DNA from: Gaiellasilicea sp963789355
Lineage (GTDB): Bacteria; Actinomycetota; Thermoleophilia; Gaiellales; Gaiellaceae
DNA length: 64,000 bases
Assembly: GCA_963789355.1 (NCBI GenBank)
Contig: CAWBKK010000002.1
Coordinates: forward strand, 372,001-436,000
Direction of reading: 5' to 3'
In this document: positions 59,280 through 64,000 of the stretch, piece after piece
How the letters are laid out: each line of letters starts with the position of its first letter
Numbering within the stretch: the stretch's first letter is position 1
The notes under the pieces: model-generated
What the model saw: the letters and a program-made list of their open reading frames with translations, nothing else
What the model was told of the DNA's origin: nothing
Databases searched by the model: none
Position numbers and translations under genes: made by a program

Positions 59280-59780
59280 CTATGCCCCTTCCGGGGGAGG
59301 CGCCGGCGCTTCCGCGAGGAGAGCGTTGACGTCGAGCGGAACGCTCATCATCGCGACCTGGCCGTCCGCATCGCGAGGCCACTCCTCGACCGGGCGGTCG
59401 CGGTAGAGCTCGACGCCGTTCCCGTCCGGGTCGTTGAGGTAGAGCGCCTCGCTGACGCCGTGGTCCGACGCGCCCGTCAGGGGGATGTCCGCCGCGACGA
59501 GCCGGCGGAGCGCGTCGGCGAGCTGGGCGCGGTCGGGATAGCGGATCGCGGTGTGGTAGAGCCCGGTCGTGCCGCGTGGAGGAGGGCTGCCGCCGCGGCT
59601 CTCCCAGGTGTTCAGCCCGATGTGGTGGTGGTAGTTCCCTGCCGAGATGAACGCCGCCTGGTCGCCCATCCGCTGCTGCAGCTCGAAGCCGAGGACACCG
59701 ACGTAGAACCCGAGCGCGCGCTCGATGTCGGCGACCTTGAGGTGGACGTGGCCGATGTCGACGCGGGGATCGATCGCCAT
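59280..59780 (-). CDS. VOC-superfamily (glyoxalase/extradiol dioxygenase-like) protein
   Basis: A 166-residue two-module VOC protein with metal-ligand candidates in IGHVHLKVAD (His), GLYHTAIRYPD (His) and NGVELYRDRP (Glu), arranged as in catechol-2,3-dioxygenase-like (CatE) proteins. The HHHIGLN segment is typical of that branch. It probably binds one divalent metal. The substrate is not predictable. It lies 15 bases after the kinase gene on the same strand, probably the last gene of that operon. Confidence 0.85.
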   Translation of the reverse strand: MAIDPRVDIGHVHLKVADIERALGFYVGVLGFELQQRMGDQAAFISAGNYHHHIGLNTWESRGGSPPPRGTTGLYHTAIRYPDRAQLADALRRLVAADIPLTGASDHGVSEALYLNDPDGNGVELYRDRPVEEWPRDADGQVAMMSVPLDVNALLAEAPAPPPEGA

Positions 59781-59795
59781 GGCCCGAAGATAGCG

Positions 59796-60851
59796 CTACA
59801 CGTGTTCGAGCGGCACGACGATCGTCACCGTCGCGCCGCCGGCTTCCGCCCGACCGCCGTGGGCCTCCGCGACCGCCTTGACGATCGCCAGGCCAAGGCC
59901 GGCGCCGCCGCTCGTCCGCGCCTCGTCCGCCCGGCTGAGGCGCTCGAACGCGCGCGCGACAAAGTCGTCCGGGAAGCCTGGGCCCTCGTCGGAGACCCGC
60001 AGGACGATCTTGTCGTCCTTGCGCTCGGCTTCGAGGCGCACCGTCCCCAGACCATGCGTCAACGCGTTGTCGACGAGGCCGCCGAGCGCCTGCTCCAGCC
60101 GGTCGCGGTCGCCGTCGAAGCGACCGCTCGCCGCGACCTCGAGCGAGCGGCCTTCGACCTCCGCGCGTGCCGCGAACCTCCGCGCGACGGCAGCGAGCAG
60201 CTCGTGCGCGTCGATCTCGTCCCGGCGCAGCGTCCCCTCGCCGGAACGGTCGAGCACGAGCAGCGCCTCGGCGAGCCTGATCAGCCGCTCGACCTCCTCG
60301 GTCGCCGACCGGATCGCCGCCTGAAGCTCCTCCTCGGAGCGGGGCCGCCGCAACGCGAGCTCGAGCTCGGTCAGGAGCAGCGACAGCGGCGTCCGCAGCT
60401 CGTGGCCCGCGTCGGCGACGAAGCGGCGCTCGCGGAGCAGTCCCTCGTCGAGCCGCTCGAGCATCTCGTTCAGCGTCTCCCCGAGGCGGCGCACCTCGTC
60501 CTGCGCTTCCGGCACGGGCAGCCGCCGCCCCGACGTCTCGGCAGAGATCTCGGCTGCCTCGCGCCGCATCGACTCGACCGGGCGCAGGGCGGCGCCGGCG
60601 AGCCGGTAGCCCGCCAGGCCGGCGAGGAGCAGCGCCAGCGGGCCGAGGACGAGCATCAGCGCCAGCAGCGACGCGAGCACCTCGTCGCGGTCTCCGAGCG
60701 CGTCGAGCCGGGTGGCGGGGTTCTCCGCGATCTGCTCGTCGAGTGCCTCCCAGACCGCGAAGTAGACGGCAGCGCCGACGGCACTGAGCACGACGGCGCT
60801 CGCAGCTGCGAAGACGATCGCCAGGCGCAGGCGCAACGGCCAGCGGCTCAT
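59796..60851 (-). CDS. Membrane sensor histidine kinase (third two-component system)
   Basis: A 351-residue kinase with membrane helices at about 10-33 and 60-83 around a very short external loop (~25 residues). It then has a HAMP linker, H-box VADAGHELRTPLSLLLTELEL (His150), and ATPase with GLVDNALTHGL, VSDEGPGFP and GAGLGLAIVKAV. The tiny sensor loop suggests sensing in the membrane. The start overlaps the regulator stop (ATGA). Confidence 0.93.
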   Translation of the reverse strand: MSRWPLRLRLAIVFAAASAVVLSAVGAAVYFAVWEALDEQIAENPATRLDALGDRDEVLASLLALMLVLGPLALLLAGLAGYRLAGAALRPVESMRREAAEISAETSGRRLPVPEAQDEVRRLGETLNEMLERLDEGLLRERRFVADAGHELRTPLSLLLTELELALRRPRSEEELQAAIRSATEEVERLIRLAEALLVLDRSGEGTLRRDEIDAHELLAAVARRFAARAEVEGRSLEVAASGRFDGDRDRLEQALGGLVDNALTHGLGTVRLEAERKDDKIVLRVSDEGPGFPDDFVARAFERLSRADEARTSGGAGLGLAIVKAVAEAHGGRAEAGGATVTIVVPLEHV

Positions 60852-61522
60852 GCGTCGCCCCGGAGCCGGTATCCGGCCCCGCGCAACGTCTCGAGCGACT
60901 CGACGCCGAACGGTCGGTCGATCTTCTCCCGCAGGTAGCGGACGTAGACGTCGACCACGTTCGACTTGTTCTCATAGGCGATGTCCCACGCGTGCTCCAG
61001 CAGCTGGTTGCGGGAGAGCACCTGTCCCGGCCGGCGCATGAACGTCTCCAGCAGGGCGAACTCCTTCGCCGAGAGGTCGATCTCGCTGTCGCCCCGCCAC
61101 ACCTGACGTGCTGACGGGTCGAGCCGCAGGTCGCCAACCTCGAGCACGGCAGGGCGCTCCGGCTGGCCGCGGCGGGCGAGCGAGCGCAGCCGCGCGAGCA
61201 GCTCCGCGAACGAGAACGGCTTCGGCAGGTAGTCGTCGGCGCCCGCGTCGAGGCCGGCGACCCGGTCCTCGACGGAGTCCCGCGCCGTCAGCATCAGCAC
61301 CGGCGACCAGACCGAGCTCTCGCGCAGGTTCCGGCAGACCTCGATCCCGCTGACGCCGGGCAGCATCAGGTCGAGCACGATCGCGTCGTACTCGACCGCG
61401 CGCGCCATCCAGAGCGCGTCCTCGCCCGTCCGGGCGACATCTGCCGCGTGGCCCTCCTCGACCAGACCGCGCTCGAGCAGCCCGGCGAGCTTCGGTTCGT
61501 CCTCGACGACCAGGATGCGCAT
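60848..61522 (-). CDS. OmpR-family response regulator (third two-component system)
   Basis: A 224-residue regulator: receiver with LVVEDEPKL, Asp51 (IVLDLMLPG) and LPKPFSF Lys, and a winged helix with IDLSAKEFALLETFMRRPG and SNVVDVYVRYLREKI. Upstream, 21 bases from its ATG, lies a perfect TCTCATC-N4-TCTCATC repeat, its likely autoregulatory site. The kinase gene follows by ATGA overlap. Confidence 0.93.
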   Translation of the reverse strand: MRILVVEDEPKLAGLLERGLVEEGHAADVARTGEDALWMARAVEYDAIVLDLMLPGVSGIEVCRNLRESSVWSPVLMLTARDSVEDRVAGLDAGADDYLPKPFSFAELLARLRSLARRGQPERPAVLEVGDLRLDPSARQVWRGDSEIDLSAKEFALLETFMRRPGQVLSRNQLLEHAWDIAYENKSNVVDVYVRYLREKIDRPFGVESLETLRGAGYRLRGDA

Positions 61523-61542
61523 CGACTCATTCTCTCCGGTCA

Positions 61543-61560
61543 GATGAGAGTGGGATGAGA
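61543..61560 (-). promoter_or_regulatory. 11-base direct repeat operator of third system
   Basis: On the plus strand GATGAGA-GTGG-GATGAGA (61543-61549, 61554-61560); on the minus strand TCTCATC twice at an 11-base step. It lies between the regulator gene and the divergent membrane protein gene and touches the latter's GTG start. Confidence 0.6.
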
Positions 61561-61561
61561 A

Positions 61562-62083
61562 GTGGGTTTAGACGTCCGGGTTGACGTCCAGCATGCGGAG
61601 CCCCGCTACTTCGGGCTCGGGACACCTGTCTTCGTCCTCTCGGCCGCGGCGGCGCTGCTCATGCTCGGTGCGGTGCTGATCGTGACCGGCTACCTGATCG
61701 TGGGCGCGGTCGCGATCGTCCTCGGCGTCTGCTTGCTGCCGGCCTTCCTTGCCGGCGTGCGCCGCTGGCCCGACTCGTCGATCGCGCGAATCGGCGTCAG
61801 CACGGCTGACCGCGTCCGCGACGAGGCAGGCGTGGCGGCCTCTTCGGTCTCGGCCTGGTCGCAGGCGGGCCGGGACGTGGCTCGGCTCCGCAGGCAGCGG
61901 TTCCGGCTCCGGCGCGAGCGCGATGCGAGGATCCGCGAGCTCGGCGTTGTCTCGGGGGCGCGCGACCGTCGTCGCCAGGCGGAGGCGATCAAGCCTGCGC
62001 CGGTGGCGGAGGTCGAGCCGGAGCGGGAGGTCGTCGCGGAGCCGCGGCCCGCGGCGACGAAGCGTCAGGCCCGCTCGAGGTAG
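61562..62083 (+). CDS. Two-helix membrane protein with charged tail
   Basis: A ~173-residue protein: two membrane helices (about 24-46 and 48-66) and a long Arg/Glu-rich cytoplasmic tail. No family recognised. The GTG start at 61562 is immediately next to the GATGAGA repeats, so the true start may be elsewhere or the mRNA leaderless. Divergent from the third two-component operon and a possible target of it. The 3' end overlaps the convergent MshEN gene by 19 bases. Confidence 0.6.
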   Translation: MGLDVRVDVQHAEPRYFGLGTPVFVLSAAAALLMLGAVLIVTGYLIVGAVAIVLGVCLLPAFLAGVRRWPDSSIARIGVSTADRVRDEAGVAASSVSAWSQAGRDVARLRRQRFRLRRERDARIRELGVVSGARDRRRQAEAIKPAPVAEVEPEREVVAEPRPAATKRQARSR

Positions 62084-63588
62084 GCGCAGCGGCGCCTGGG
62101 GCCGGGCAGCGGCGAGGGGCCGTGCCGGCGCACGACGAAGTGGCCGCCGTCGACCTCGACCGTGTCGCCCGCCTCGGGAGCGGTGCCGTCCCGCTCGACC
62201 AGCGTGTAGCCGGACGCGGAGGGAACGAAGAGCACGTGCGCCGCCTCACCCCTCGGCTCGGGGACGGACGTCGTCGTCTCCTCGAGCTGGAACTGGCGCT
62301 CGACGAGCTGGAGCAGGGCGCGATGCTCGCGGTTCATCTTCGCGATCTCGCCGACGCTCTCGGCCAGACGCCGTTCGCGCGCGGCGAGCTGGCGGCGGAG
62401 CTCGGCGACATCTGCGTTCGACCCTGCGACCGGCGCCGACGCAGCGTCGCGGAGCTGGTGGCGGAGGGACTCGAGCTGCGGTTCGAGCTCGGTGGCGCGC
62501 GCAACGGCTGCATCGCGCTCGGTCGTGAGCGTGCCGACGGCCTCTTCGAGGCCGGAGACGTGCGCGGCGAGCCCTTCGTCCACGACCGGCGCCTGCTCGC
62601 GCAGGGCTGAGAGCTCGGCTTCGAGAGCCTGGGACTGCTCGCGCAGGTGGGCGAGATCGTTCTCGAGCGCGTTCGCCCGGGTCTGCGCCTCGTCGCGCTG
62701 CGCGGCGAGCTCCTGGAGCTGGGCGCCTGCGTCCTCATGCTCGCGGGCACGGAGCTGCATGAGCTCCGCCTCGAGGGCGGCGGCCTGCTCGAGCGCCGCG
62801 TCCCGTCCGGCCGCGACCGTGCGAAGCACCTCGAGCTCGTGGTGGCTCTCGGCCGTCTCGGCCAGGCTGCGTTCGAGCTCGGCGATCCGTTCGGTCGACT
62901 GCTGCTGCGCCCGTTCGAGCTCCTCGCGGTTCGCGGCGGCCGCCTGGAGCTGGCTCTCGAGCGCCCCGACACGCTCCTCGACCTCGGCGCTGACGCTGGC
63001 CTCGCGAACCTCGGCGGCGTTGCTCAGGTGCGCCTGCAACTCGTTGAGGCTCTGGGCCAGTGCGTTCCGCTCGGTCAGGACGGCGTGCAGTTGCGACTCC
63101 AGCTCATCGATTCTGACGGTGCTCGCGGCGGCGGCGGGCGGGAGCTCCGGCTCCGGCTCGGCAATGGGTGTCGGTGCGGGCGGCGCGACTGGGGCCGGGA
63201 TGGGCGGCGCGGCGGGCGCGTCAGCTTCGACGGCGGGCTGGGCGAGGCGAAGCCCGGATCCGAGCGGCGCCGCCGGGGGAGTCTGCGGTGGGGCGGCCGC
63301 AACCGGGGGCGACGGCAGCGCTTCGGTGCGGATGGGCGCCCGGCCGTCCATCTCGCGCAGGCCGGCGCTCGTGCCGTACTCGGTGCGGAGAAGGCCGCCG
63401 TGCTGCTCGGCGAGCGCGTTGGCGACCGCTCCGGGAGAGACGAAGCCGAGGTCGACGAGCACCTTCCCGAGCGGCGTGCCGCTGCGATTGTGCTCCGCGA
63501 GTGCATCCAAAAGCTGGTCTTCGGTCAGGAAGCCCTCGTCGACCATGATCTGGCCGAGTTGGCGCCGGGTGTCGGGTGCCGTCTCCAC
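62065..63588 (-). CDS. MshEN (c-di-GMP-type) domain with long coiled coil
   Basis: A 507-residue protein. Residues 9-66 match the MshEN double motif: RQLGQIMVDEGFLTEDQLLDAL, then PLGKVLVDLGFVSPGAVANALAEQ, the c-di-GMP-binding tandem 24-residue repeat known from MshE/GspE N-domains. A Pro/Ala linker (~75-150) leads to ~270 residues of Glu/Leu/Arg heptads and a small C-terminal beta domain (VLFVPSASGYTLVERDG...FVVRRHG). No ATPase part is present. It is a possible filament or scaffold that responds to c-di-GMP (inference). Confidence 0.8.
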   Translation of the reverse strand: METAPDTRRQLGQIMVDEGFLTEDQLLDALAEHNRSGTPLGKVLVDLGFVSPGAVANALAEQHGGLLRTEYGTSAGLREMDGRAPIRTEALPSPPVAAAPPQTPPAAPLGSGLRLAQPAVEADAPAAPPIPAPVAPPAPTPIAEPEPELPPAAAASTVRIDELESQLHAVLTERNALAQSLNELQAHLSNAAEVREASVSAEVEERVGALESQLQAAAANREELERAQQQSTERIAELERSLAETAESHHELEVLRTVAAGRDAALEQAAALEAELMQLRAREHEDAGAQLQELAAQRDEAQTRANALENDLAHLREQSQALEAELSALREQAPVVDEGLAAHVSGLEEAVGTLTTERDAAVARATELEPQLESLRHQLRDAASAPVAGSNADVAELRRQLAARERRLAESVGEIAKMNREHRALLQLVERQFQLEETTTSVPEPRGEAAHVLFVPSASGYTLVERDGTAPEAGDTVEVDGGHFVVRRHGPSPLPGPRRRCAYLERA

Positions 63589-63628
63589 GGTGTCCTTATC
63601 GGCTGGAGGCGACCCGTCCTGAAGGGCG

Positions 63629-64000
63629 CTATGCGCGTTCGCCGGCGAGCGTCCAGAGCACGAACGCGAGCCAGTGGACCCCGATCACATCGGTCTGGAT
63701 CCCGAGCACGAGGACCGCGACGAGCGCCGCGCCGAGCCAGGGCTCGCGGCGGAGGACGAGGCGCACGAGCGCCACGCACCAGGCGATGAAAGCCAGCATC
63801 CCGAGCAGGCCGAGCTCGACGCCGAGCTCGGTGTAGGTCGACTCGCCCGCCTTGATCTCACGCTCCGTCCGCTTCGCCGTCACGCCGGCGTTGCCGACGC
63901 CGAAGCCCTGCGGGTGCTCCGCGACCGTCTCGATCCCCTCCCCGAGCGCATCGAGATGGCTTGCGAACGACGACTCGCCCGGATCGAACGGGCCGGCGCT
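63629..64000 (-). CDS. O-antigen-ligase-like membrane protein, partial
   Basis: The last 123 codons of a polytopic membrane protein that continues beyond the right edge. The visible part has an external loop (EGIETVAEHPQGFGVGNAG...ESTYTELGVELG), typical of the Wzy/O-antigen ligase family's large periplasmic loop, followed by three membrane helices (LLGMLAFIAWCVALVRLV; LGAALVAVLVLGIQTDVIG; WLAFVLWTLAG). It probably acts on surface polysaccharide. The assignment is limited by truncation. Confidence 0.7.
   Translation of the reverse strand, partial: SAGPFDPGESSFASHLDALGEGIETVAEHPQGFGVGNAGVTAKRTEREIKAGESTYTELGVELGLLGMLAFIAWCVALVRLVLRREPWLGAALVAVLVLGIQTDVIGVHWLAFVLWTLAGERA

Noticed and set aside
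1..64000. CRISPR array, prophage, integrase, origin of replication or complete insertion sequence
   Set aside because: No regularly spaced repeats, phage structural genes, integrase or transposase genes, or DnaA-box clusters were seen.

Overview
The window is about 64 kb of very GC-rich, densely coding chromosomal DNA. Most neighbouring genes overlap by 4 bases (ATGA or GTGA), several small proteins carry actinobacterial signatures, and there is no plasmid, phage or CRISPR signature. The gene content (DUF1206 and DUF389 membrane proteins, PD40/RTX secreted proteins, PASTA protein, ECF sigma factors with membrane tails, KorAB) suggests a soil or sediment actinobacterium, probably of the Thermoleophilia/Gaiella type. 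The taxonomy is inference from style and families only. No tRNA or rRNA was seen, and no gene-free stretch exceeds 300 bases.

Layout. 0-7 kb: a conserved orphan, a SNF2 helicase/SWIM pair, and a DUF2237/dehydrogenase-like/methyltransferase run. 7-18 kb: a response regulator with a degenerate GGDEF protein, a membrane-tailed sigma factor, a glycosidase-like protein, Tag glycosylase, secreted and membrane unknowns, a PHP phosphoesterase and a Rieske oxygenase. 17.7-33 kb is the core of the window, a phosphate/polyphosphate island: ppk1, ppx, a small-molecule kinase, a NUDIX hydrolase, a CYTH-CHAD protein, an arsR-arsM pair (arsenate is a phosphate analogue), pstS, an ATP-grasp ligase, pstSCAB-phoU, a PhoR-like kinase and phoB. 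Six promoters in this block carry tandem 7-mers resembling GTTCACC or GTTACC at exact 11-base spacing, the classic shape of a PhoB/PhoP box. They tie ppk1, CYTH-CHAD, both pstS genes, phoB and the uncharacterised ATP-grasp gene into one predicted regulon.

33-47 kb: a PASTA protein, a haloalkane dehalogenase, a MarR-controlled MMPL/MFS efflux locus, a second two-component operon with its own 11-base repeat operator, RTX and PD40 exported proteins, and a sigma factor fused to a zinc-finger and membrane tail. 47-58 kb: a PD40-RTX fusion, a membrane-anchored cyclase-like protein, a response regulator, a TetR gene whose DNA-binding half lies inverted relative to the rest, small repeats and a REP-like palindrome, a GST, and a korA-orf-orf-korB operon. 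58-64 kb: a hybrid kinase, a VOC protein, a third two-component pair with its own repeat operator, a c-di-GMP-type MshEN coiled-coil protein, and the end of an O-antigen-ligase-like gene that leaves the window.

Three genes (pstB, an MMPL transporter and a small orphan) each carry an apparent single-base insertion that splits the reading frame. Sequencing or assembly error must be excluded before these, and the inverted TetR gene, are treated as biology.
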